From Whitmania pigra (Eukaryota; Annelida; Clitellata; Hirudinida; Haemopidae): a stretch of 64,000 bases of DNA. The translations under genes were made by a program, and so were the position numbers. Below the pieces are notes generated by a model that did not search any database, was not told where the DNA came from, and worked only from the letters and a program-made list of their open reading frames with translations. Below are positions 1 to 11,746 of this stretch, piece after piece. The stretch lies in contig JAJTWR010000377.1 in assembly GCA_021613335.1 (NCBI GenBank), positions 168,501 through 232,500 of the forward strand, written 5' to 3'. Numbering within the stretch: position 1 is the stretch's first letter; every line of letters begins with the position of its first letter.

Positions 1-358
1 GTGCGGGATGCATCTCAAACTTAACATCAAGGAATAGATAGGTACGGGTACTAACTAATGCGTTAATGCACGTGATATGCATTCCTAAAGAAGCCAAAAC
101 ACCGATCGAATGTTCGGCGCATGCCGCTTCGCTCGGAATGTAACGGAACGAAAGACAAGGGAATGGAGGTGAAGCAACTATGGCAACTGAACCGTCATGG
201 TGAACTTGGAGAACAAAACGTGGTCGGGAAAATATTTATAAAATAAAATAAAATAAAATAAAATAAAAAACTTAAAGAAACAAGAATCAGCTGAGCTACA
301 GAGCGAGATGTCTCCAATGTAAACAACAGCTCCTCTCCACCATCATCATCATCATCAA

Positions 359-389
<31 letters not shown>

Positions 390-2133
390 TTCATCATCAT
401 CATCATCATCATCATCAACATCTTCACCATCAACATCATCATCATCATCATCAACATCTTCATCATCAACATCACCATCATCATCATCAACCACCCAACA
501 GAGGTAAAGTTTGTCAATTTTGATCACCAGTGACGACAGGAAGACATTTTGAATGACAACGGTTGTCGAGCGGAGAAACGTTCCGAGAAAAGAAAAATGA
601 AAGAGCAAAAGACACCGAACGTGTCGCAAACGAGTGAGCAAATCGACGTTCACATAAATTTACATAAATTAATTAAATATTCACAAAAGCAAAGGTTGTT
701 TCTTCTATGTAAATTGAGCGTTAAAACGCAAAACACTGAGGATCGTAACTCTTGCACGAGAAGAAGCCAAATGATGGTGATGACGATGATTCGCCAAAAG
801 AAGATGACGTAAAGTGCAAAATAGCGACAGCTATGTATCCATTTATATTCAATGATCACTTAATCAACAGACAATTAATAATTGTTTTACGAGAAGACAT
901 ACAACCAATCAATGTTAATGAGCAATCATTGTTAGGGTTCAAAGTGATAATAAAGTAAAAAGTAATAAAGCAATAACGTAGATAACAATTTAATTGAGAA
1001 TTTAATTTCTCTACAGACCTACAGGTGATTGAGACTGATTGGATAAGACATCAACTTCTGAGTCCCACAATAGTTGATTTAAGTGCTTTAACAATCAACC
1101 GACAATCGATTTTATCTTTTAATCACTTTGCACTAATTACAATGAACCATCAATAGGCCAATAGTGAGCCATATAACTACATTACACAATCAAATCCAAA
1201 CTAATTGGACAAGTTCTACTACTAAAAAGTGAATTCTCAAAGAAAAGTGATAAACGAATGCATTGCGATAAACCCGGCGATCACAATTTCAATGGGTATG
1301 GTCGACGTCGATTGAAAGTCGACCAGACGAAACAATCGATTGAAAAGAACAATCAATGAAAATCAAAACGGAAGAGACGTGATGCACGTGTTGTCGTTCG
1401 ATAAATGGTAGATGAAGAGCACGAGAAAAATAACAGACGTCCGGAAGCAACTGACAAAATATGTGCCAGCGAATTGGGTCCCCAGTATGGAATGATGTCT
1501 TTTTGGTTATTTGGCTGGTGGCAGATATTTTACAAGCTTGCAGATTAGTGGCGGCCACATCTATACCATCGTCATCATCATCACCCCTGCCATAACCATA
1601 CTACTACCATCATCATCATAATCAGCAGCAGTTATAATGTAAGGTGAAGAGCAACAACAACGACAGACGACGAAAGTATTGTCGACACAAATTTAGAAAC
1701 CAGAAGATAATGTCTTACAACAGGGCAGACGTCCTAGTCGCATGCGAACGAAGAAACTGCTCCAGAAATGGCCGATCGTTGTGGACACGTTCCAAAGAGC
1801 GGAAGACTGCTTGCGAGAGAGAATCTACTTGCTATCCTTAATAAGAGGATGACTTTGAGCCGAGGGAATGACAAGGTCTACGGTCTAAACGTTTCCTCGT
1901 CGTGATCTTCTCAGAATTTCAAAAAAGCATCCTGTCGGATGAAGTTGCCAATTAAGTGGAAAATTGATCAAAATGTTCGAATCGATATCTTCAATAATTA
2001 GCAAATAATTAATGAACTAATTATACTGCCCTAGAATGAATACCTTTAAACTTTAAATCGTTCGTTTTTATATTTTGAAAAATGTCATAAATTTAATTTC
2101 CAATTCAAGAATAGGTCTCACGAGAGTCCTTTA
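1..2133. other. Intergenic DNA 3' of PIP5K1, no gene recognised
   Basis: I see no supported gene here. The stretch has an (AAAAT)n run near 240-270 and a (CAT)n/(ATG)n microsatellite at about 338-495 that opens long poly-Asp and poly-Met frames on the minus strand. Several reading frames of 60-90 codons exist, but none resembles a known family or has clear splice sites. An ATTAAA on the minus strand near 2092-2097 lies about 40 bp beyond the PIP5K1 stop and could act in its 3' end formation. That is a weak call. Confidence 0.5.
338..495. repeat. (CAT)n/(ATG)n trinucleotide microsatellite
   Basis: Interrupted CAT repeats with CTT, CAA and CAC variants run through this block. The poly-Asp and poly-Met frames on the minus strand are products of the repeat and are not treated as genes. 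Confidence 0.9.
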
Positions 2134-4755
2134 CTACAGTTTTGTCGACACAACAACCTCCTCCTCCTCTGAAATCTGATTGGACATCTGAAGAAGGGTT
2201 TCCGTGACCTCTCTCGACAAGGTCCCCACCTGCGAGCCATCCACGTCCGTTCCCTCCACCATCTCGGCCAATTGATCTGGCAGCTGAGCGCTACTGCCCG
2301 ATTGGCTGGAAATGGCCACGGCCTGTTGTATCGGAGCACCCGATTGGCTACTGGTTTTGGTGTCTATGTCTCCGGCGGCCAATGAATTGATAGGAGTTCC
2401 CTGTTGATCGAGCATGTGACTTGGTGTGGATATGGCTGCTCAGAATAAGGAAAATTTAGAGAATCAAATTTAACGTGAAATAGAGAGACAATGTGATTTG
2501 GGCATTTATTTAGAAGGCTATTATCAACTTTCACCATTCACTCATGCTCTGTTACTTTCTCACCATCTACTGAAAATGTCTACATACATATCTTCAGCAA
2601 CGATGAAGTTATTTAGCCGTCCGATTTAAATTGTAAGGAAAATACTTTCAAATCACAAATGCTGACTTTCTTCATTATTAGATTCCAGTGACTTAAAATA
2701 TTGAACGTCTCACTTTCTGTACCTCGTCTTTACATTTTAGTCCCTTTATGATTATCATATGAAATTATGCAGTTCTCAACTTTATTTATAACTTGACAAG
2801 CTACAAATTCCTCCAATCACCCTAAAACGGGCATCTTCATCTCCAGGCCGCCTCAAATCCAACCAGTCAAAGCATATTTTGCAACTTAAAATACAAGAAC
2901 ATTTCATCCTCATTCCTTCTCACTCTTTCACTCCTCTGCACTTCTCTCTCACTCTTTCACTCCTCTGCACTTCTCTCTCACTCCTTCAAAGAATCGCCAC
3001 TCGACTCGAACTCACTGGAACAACTCGGACTTGATGCCGTGTAGCTAGGCGTACCTTCGGTGAGTGAGGTGTGGGTCGGGGTGCTGGCCGTGGTGGAGGC
3101 CATGGTGTGCGCAGGGGAGTTCAGATGCCTTGACATCTCCATGGAGACGGGTAGAGAGCTGCTGTAACGCCTGTTAGGAGTTGATATTAAATTTGCCAGT
3201 TTCATCTATTATTTCCGTCGGTAATTAAACATCGTAATTTCATAATTTAATTAAGTTTAATGAACTTAACAATTTTAATAATAATTAACAACTTATTGTA
3301 ATTATTCACTTGTCAGTGGTGGCCAAGTTGAGATCTGCCATCGAAGAAGTTGGAGGAGGCGTGGCACTCGGTAGGACATCGGGCCTGCCACCTGGGGAAT
3401 GAAATAAAATTAATTTCAATCCCGGCGACAATCACTTAGACGTTGTTTCTGCAATATGTCGCACTTATGAAACACATTGGTGCGTCCATTGAAGTTGTTA
3501 CACTGATGAAATACAAACATTCCTAAATCTATTCAAATTATCCAACTGATGAAAACACAACCGTACATCCATTTAAGTTATCCAACCAACGAGATGCATT
3601 CCTAAATGCATTCAAAACTGAATTTAATATCCAGTTCGAACCGAATTCCATCTTGCTGGGATCGATGGCTATCGATGAACTCTTCATGGGACCAGGAAGA
3701 CTCTTCCTGGAAGTGGGAGAGTGCCTGAGAGCTGTAAGTAAATATAAACATGAGCTCATAATTTTTATTATAACTGTGAGTAAATATAAACACGAGCTCA
3801 TAATTTTTATTATAGCTGTAAGTAAATATAAACATGAGCTCATAATTTTTATTATAACTGTGAGTAAATATAAACAGGAGCTCATAATTTTTATTATAGC
3901 TGTGAGTAAATATAAACATGAGCTCATAATTTTTATTATAGCTGTGAGTAAATATAAACATGAGCTCATAATTTTTATTATAACTGTGAGTAAATATAAA
4001 CATGAGCTCATAATTTTTATTATAGCTGTGAGTAAATATAAACACGAGCTCATAATTTTTATTATAGCTGTGAGTAAATATAAACATGAGCTCATAATTT
4101 TTATTATAACTGTGAGTAAATATAAACATGAGCTCATAATTTTTATTATAGCTGTGAGTAAATATAAACATGAGCTCATAATTTTTATTATAGCTGTGAG
4201 TAAATATAAACATGAGTTCATAATTTTACTACAATTATGCTGAACAGCAAGCTTACAAGAAACTAAGGTTAGTATTTGAAAATGTGAATATTTATTATAT
4301 TATTATATTAATAATTATCATTATTATCATCATCATCGTTGTCATTGTTATTAACAAAATACTATCTATATATAAAAAAAAGTTAAAATAAAATATTTCA
4401 AGAAACGATCCGTGCAAAGGGAGAGAAGCAATTAAATAATTAAGCCTTTAATTGAAAGTGGAAGCAACAGAATTTTAAAAATGCTGGTAGAAAGGGTCTC
4501 AAAAAATGGTGAAGATGAATTTCAATCAAGTAAAATTCGAATTTTTTTAAAGTTTCAATCTCAATTATTAATTTGTTTAAATTAAAATTAATGCTTTTAT
4601 TGAAGCAAAAAATAAAAAAACTAAAAGTGAATAACAAAATAAAATAAAACAAAATATTCTTTTCCCACAAATCATCATCACAATTATCTATCATTACCAG
4701 CACCGATGACAGAGACAACAACAACAATAATAATAATAACAATATTAATAATAAT

Positions 4756-4792
<37 letters not shown>

Positions 4793-5549
4793 TAATAATA
4801 ACAATAATAATAATAATACAACAATAATAATAACAGTACTACTAATAATAATACTCACTTTGGTCTGTAACAACTCTTACTAGAAATTCAAAGTAGCAAT
4901 GAAGTGTTGAGTAGTTCCATTAAACAAACAACAAATATTTAAAAATAAAATGATAAACGTGATAAGCCATCACATCATCACCAGCTGGAATTATTTGTAA
5001 ACGGGGGAAACAATTTTCCATGGGTGAAACAATTTTCCATGGTAGAAACAAAAAAGTGCATTCACAGAAGGCGTGATCGATCAAGGAAAGCAAACAAAGA
5101 CGGGATTCTGTGCACCAAGCATTTCCACCGAGTGCATGTTACGTTCAAAAACAATTGGGCATAGTCATCATCATCATCATCGTCGTCGTCGTTGTCGTTG
5201 TCATCACCATCATCATCATCATCACCATCGTCGTCAATACACAACACTTACCTATCTGAACGAGCTTCTTGAACCTTACGGCGCCCTTTACCTGCGGCTG
5301 GTCAACTGATTGCAAATAAAAATAAAACCGGAATAATTTCACTTGACAACGATATCTTTCGTCATCTAATTACAGCATTAAAATGAGTAACTTTTATTAA
5401 TTTATTTTTAAAATTTATTTAAACTCAAAACTCACGAGAAGGTATCTTTTTGAAGACCGTGTTGCTGAAGAAGTTCTGAAATCTTTGAGCATAAAAACCC
5501 GGCCTATGAACGGATATGGTATCCTGAGAGTAGCATAACCAATCCAATG

Positions 5550-5604
<55 letters not shown>

Positions 5605-6062
5605 TTATTTAAAATATTAATTAATACTAATAATAAATAATTTCGACGAACCCCATCATGCACGATAGACTTGACGGCATGTTCCAATTTCTTGGCAAGT
5701 CTATAGCTCTGGAGGATGTCTATGATTCCGATGTACAGCAACAACCGCTCGCCTCGAAAACTCCTCGCCGGGATTCCCCCGATGCTATTTTTATATTTCG
5801 GTGAGAAAAGACAAATCGTTTGTTTTGGTTTATGACATTTTAAAAAAATTAAAGAAATTGGTCAGAGCCCGTGCATCGAGATTGTATAATGGTCGAAATG
5901 TTGGATCATTCTTTTGCGTTCGTCACTTGTTCGAAACATCGTAGAAAATTTTATGCAGATGCAGATGATTGCAATGGCAGTGATGGTGAAATTATGAAAC
6001 ACATCATAACATATTACATAATACATAACAGTTAAGTCCTTCTTATTATTATGTTATACTAC

Positions 6063-6099
<37 letters not shown>

Positions 6100-7019
6100 G
6101 TTGTTGTTCTTTTTGTTGTAATTATTGTTATTAAATTTCAAATGCAACAACTCACGGAACTTCGTCCTCATCTATCTCCAGGGGTTCACTTTTGGCATGA
6201 ATGGCCTCCATGGTGGTCGAGAACTGAGCCAACCGCTGGTGGATCGAACGACCCCTGGTGACTGGAATTATCATCATCATCGTCATCGTCACCGTCATCA
6301 TCATCACTGTCATCATCATCATCATCATCGTAGTCATCATGGCTGTCATCATTATCACCATAACCGTCACCACCAACACTATTTTCATCATTATCATCAC
6401 CACCCTTACCATCATCACTACCATCATTATCATCGCCATTACCATCACCATCATCATCAAGCTAGCACTTTTGAAACCCACTCTTGCCCGTGTTTCCCCC
6501 GTTGTCCCCCGACGATGCGTTAGTCGAGTGACCTGTAGGTGACTCGTTCTCACTGTCTTTTGCTGCATCCTGATTGGTCAGTAATAACTGCATGAGTAAA
6601 TTAAGTAATACTAATAATAACAAATTAAAAAACGATATTTACTAAATACCAGATGCAACAAATCTTACTTTGAATATTTATTAATATTACTATCATTACA
6701 TTAAATTGGCATTATCTCATTATCTGCCAGCAATCAGGTCGACGGCGAACGGATGCATTGCCAAACGAATGGAAAATTCACGAGGAATGCACTCACCCTC
6801 TCCTTGACAGCTTCGTCGAGATTGTGGACACTCATGAGGAGGCTGTAGTCCATGATTTGGAAACTCTGCAGCACCTGGCGACGGAGTTCGATGAACAAAA
6901 AGTTAAAATAAAATAAAATAAAATAAAAATAAAAATAAAAATATCATTATTACATGTTGTAATGATAGCAAAATAACAACAGCAATTGGAATTATGATAT
7001 TTACTTAATGATGATGTTG

Positions 7020-7053
<34 letters not shown>

Positions 7054-7592
7054 ATCGATTTAGTGGTAATGGTGATGACAATTTTAATAAAGCAAAATGA
7101 AAACTTAAAGCCTGAGAATCTAAAATATAAACTAGAAAATCTTTGAAAAAAAACCTACCTAACATGAAACTACCTACCTTCCTCAACAAGGACAAAAAAA
7201 AGGAACTCAATTCACCCACCCTGCAGTCTCTCTCGATGGTCTTGACCAGGGCGGAGAATGTTTCCCCTTCGAGCATGAGACCTTCGGGGTGAAGGGTCAC
7301 AAAGTCAAGGTCCTTCAAGGTCGGACTCTTCTTCGACCTCTCTTCTTTCGACGCCTTCCTCTTATACGTGCTTCCCTTAAGTGGATTGATTTCGAGGAGC
7401 AAATAAATAATTAAATAAATCAATCAATCAATTAATCAGTCTTGTTTGAGTCAATTGTTGTTATTATTTAGTTAAATGTAGTCTGATGGATATTATTTGA
7501 GGTTGACAATTAAAACGGAATATTATGATCGTTGGTATGCATGTCTAATTTCAGTTGGCAAACGAGAATCATTAATCATCATAAATATCAAG

Positions 7593-7627
<35 letters not shown>

Positions 7628-8707
7628 GTAGTAGTAGTAGTAGTAGTAGTAATATTATTTTATTATTATTATTGTTATTATTAAATCTTATTATTTCATT
7701 AAAATAAATTTAGCCACTGCTCAATTTCAAATTGCATTCAACCTTCAATATAAACTACGCATTAGAACCTCCTTAATCAACAACATGATCAATCAAGTCA
7801 AAAAAAAAAATTATGCATTCCCACAAAATCCATCATCATCACCACCACCACCACCACCACCACCACCACCACCACCACCACCACCATCACCATCATCATC
7901 ATCATACCTTGAGGTCATACTTCTCGTGCATCTTGATGGACATTGGCAGAAGGTTGTTCATCACCACGAACCTGATATTCTTACCACCGCACTGGAAAGA
8001 CAAGAAGGAGTTTACGGATGGAAGGGTGGAAAGGATGAGCAGACGACAGAGAGGCAGACAAACGAACAAAACTTGCAGAGTTAAAACTTAGATTACAGAG
8101 CTTTGGTTGCACAAATTAGGCCGAAAACTGCCACAACAATAATAACAACGATGATGATGATGATGACGATGACGACAACGACGACGATGATGATGGTAAT
8201 AAGTGCTATTGACGATGACTAAATTCAATTTAATGCCAAATCAAAAGCGTTGGACTGAAAGTCAAAAATGATGGCATTTATTTTGAATGCTTGTGATTTC
8301 TTCATTTTGGTTCAATGATTCAAACATTTTGAATTTTGAGAAAAAAAATTTTTTAAGCAAACAGAAAAAGCAAGGATGCAGTTAGAATTTTTCGCTTTTT
8401 CTAATGAATTCGAACCTTTCAGAATAATCATGATGATGGTGATGATGATGACAACGACGACATCAATAATGGTAATTGCAGTGTGAGATGATCACCGTGA
8501 TGACTGAGATGGCTCTTGAAACAAAAACAACTGCACGCTCTCCAATCAACCAATCAACCGCGATTACACACATCAAGCACTCACAGGCAACAGTATTCAC
8601 TCAAGGAGCTGCAGACGAACTACCATCATCATCGTCGTCATCATCATCATCATCATCATCAGCATCATCATCATCATCATCATCATCATCTCATCATCAT
8701 CATCATC

Positions 8708-8782
<75 letters not shown>

Positions 8783-9159
8783 CCACCACCACCACCACCA
8801 CCACACCACCACCACAGTAATCATCACCATCACCACAGTCATTATCATCCTCATCATCATCATCATCACCATGACCATAGGCATCATCATCATCATCATA
8901 TCATCATCATCATCATCATCACATCATCATCATCATCATCCTCATCATCATCATCATCATCATCATCATCACCACCACCACCACACCACCACCACCACAC
9001 CACCACCACCACCACCACCACCACCACCACCACAGTAATCATCACCATCACCACAGTCATTATCATCCTCATCATCACCACAACTATCATCATCACCATG
9101 ACCATAGGCATCATCATCATCACCACTATCATCATCATCAATGTCATCATCACGACAAG

Positions 9160-9193
<34 letters not shown>

Positions 9194-10275
9194 TCACACT
9201 TGTAAGGATTAAAAGTTCGACCATCCAACAGTTGGAGAAATCATGCTCTGAGGTGGAAACGGACATGCAGGATAACATGTGTGGAATGCGCGAGATTGGA
9301 TAAGAAGCGAGTTATTGGATTCTCCGTGAGTGCATTCGTGCATTTGAATTCTGAGAGCATTATCTGGAGAAGTTGTGCGCAGATGTTTAAGATATTTTCA
9401 AAGATATGAAAGGCTGATTAGCATATTGCTGCCATAATTTGCAATTACAAAAGTAAAAACAACAATATTTAAAAAAAAATTTACAATAAATCTATTCATA
9501 GAAATTTTAGCATTTATCATTTTTTTTAATTTATAATTTATTTCAATTAAATGTGCAAGGTTCTCACCTGATAACAAAACAATCCGTAAAACTTTGGCAG
9601 CAGGGTTCTTGGATTTTGATTCAAGTTCTGCAATAAATTTGTTGAACGTTAACCAATTAACCATTAACTAGATAAAAGTTTATTAATGTAACAGACTCAA
9701 TAAATTTGCAATAAATTTGTTGAACGTTAACCAATATTAACCAGATAAAGGTTTATTAATGTAATAACAGACTCAACCATGAATCGATCCAACATTATTG
9801 ATTTACAGCCATCAACCAACTCAAACCAAGCGTCAAAAATGCAAAGGTAACTGAAACATAAAAGGCATTCTGGTCTGTCGAACATGTCATGCTCCTGCGC
9901 GTGGAGGTGACTGCAGGTCGTAATGCATTCGTAAATCAGCCCGCACGGCCGGGAAGCGCTACCCTCGAGTAGTGGCATTATACCACCGGAAGACCTATTA
10001 ACAAGTGCCTTCAAATCCTGTTCTTACTCAAAATAAATAAATGCACAAATGCAATAGAAATGCTGATAACCTTTGGCAAAACCCAGATGGAAATTACTAA
10101 CCGGTCGATGTAAATTAGGAAAAAAATAAAAGAATGCTAAACGAATCATAAATTTTGGATGCTTCACGAATTAATAAAATAAATAAATAAATAATTACTA
10201 GAAGCATCAACTCACAGCCTAGTGAAATAAGAGTACTTTCAATCCAAATCATAACAGTTGGTAACAATAATTTTA

Positions 10276-10353
<78 letters not shown>

Positions 10354-10745
10354 GTAATAGTAATAATAATAGCAACAACAACAACAAAGCAATGCAAGTG
10401 GTAACATCATCTTCAAACCATGTAGTATCCAGGTAGTAACTTCTGCAGGAAGTCAGCCTCCTTGTTGCTGACGGTTTTGATGATGAACTCGTCGTCGTCG
10501 GTGATGTAGAAGATGCTTCCACTGGCACCTGGATTGGATAACTCCTTCAGAGCGTAGTTGCACAGGGAGATCTGGAAGAAGAAGGAAGATGGGAAGGTTG
10601 AGAGGAAAACGATTATGATTATGATGATGATGATGATGATGGTGGTGGGGGTGGTGATGTTGACGACAGCAAGAACAAAAATAATAATTCTAATAATAAT
10701 AATAGTTAGGAGAAGAAGATGATTATGATGACAATGAGAAGGTTA

Positions 10746-10776
<31 letters not shown>

Positions 10777-11679
10777 AGTGGTGATGATGACGATGATAAA
10801 AGACAGTTAAAGAGTTAATGGCTTCCATCATCCATCATCATAATGAATGCTTTCAAATTGAAGACTAAAAATTGATGAAATTATAAAAATATCATCAACG
10901 ACAATGATGACAACATTAGTAATGAAAGTGTGAGTGCATGTGTTAAACAATCTAGTAATTCTTATTGAGGATGATGATGATGATTATTATTATTATAATA
11001 ACTTTATTTAAAATAACTAATTACGACAATGATGATGATGATGCTGGTGATTATGGTAATGAGGAGATGATACTAAAAGTAAATATTTTGAATGAATTGA
11101 TATCATACAACATCAACACCTTATCAATAACTTTAATAAAAGTTTCCAAAGAGCTCTTTAAAAAAAATGTAGACAAAAACATTTTGAATAATCCCAATAT
11201 TTTCATTTTAAGAATCAACATCCTCAAATGGTCTCTGAGTAAACAACAACAACAACAATGCCGGCTAGGTTTTATTGTTAGCAAATACCATTCACCAGTA
11301 TTATTACCACAAAGACTAATAATAATAACAATAGAAATAACAATAACAATAACGATAACGATAATAATAATAATATAATAATAATAATAATAATAATAAC
11401 AATAATAATAATAATATTCATGTACTAAATTACAAAAACATGATCAAGAAATAAAGCTAAAACAATTTATGAGCCATTTGTAAGTCCACAACTTCCTTAT
11501 TCACCACTTGAGCATTTAATTTATTTAATTAATTGCATACAATTATAAGTAATCTTGAAATCGATAAATTCAATTATATAAACAATAATGTCAATAACAA
11601 TAATTGCAATAATAATAAGACAATAATAATGATAATAATAATAATAATAATGATAATAATAATAATAATGATAATAATA

Positions 11680-11746
<67 letters not shown>

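Noticed and set aside
3538..4243. Repetitive proteins of about 200 residues on both strands over the 42-bp array
   Set aside because: Open frames follow from a stop-free unit whose length is a multiple of three. They are not independent genes, although the phase relation to exon 14 is reported as a finding.
8476..9228. Frames of up to 229 codons of Ser, His, Ile, Thr and Pro runs
   Set aside because: They are translations of CAT/CAC microsatellites inside a PIP5K1 intron and occur in several frames at once.
9727..10014. Minus-strand frame of 95 codons in PIP5K1 intron 4
   Set aside because: It lies between two exons that join perfectly in phase and match the kinase without a gap. The sequence has a faint SINE-tail resemblance (GGGAAGCGCTA).
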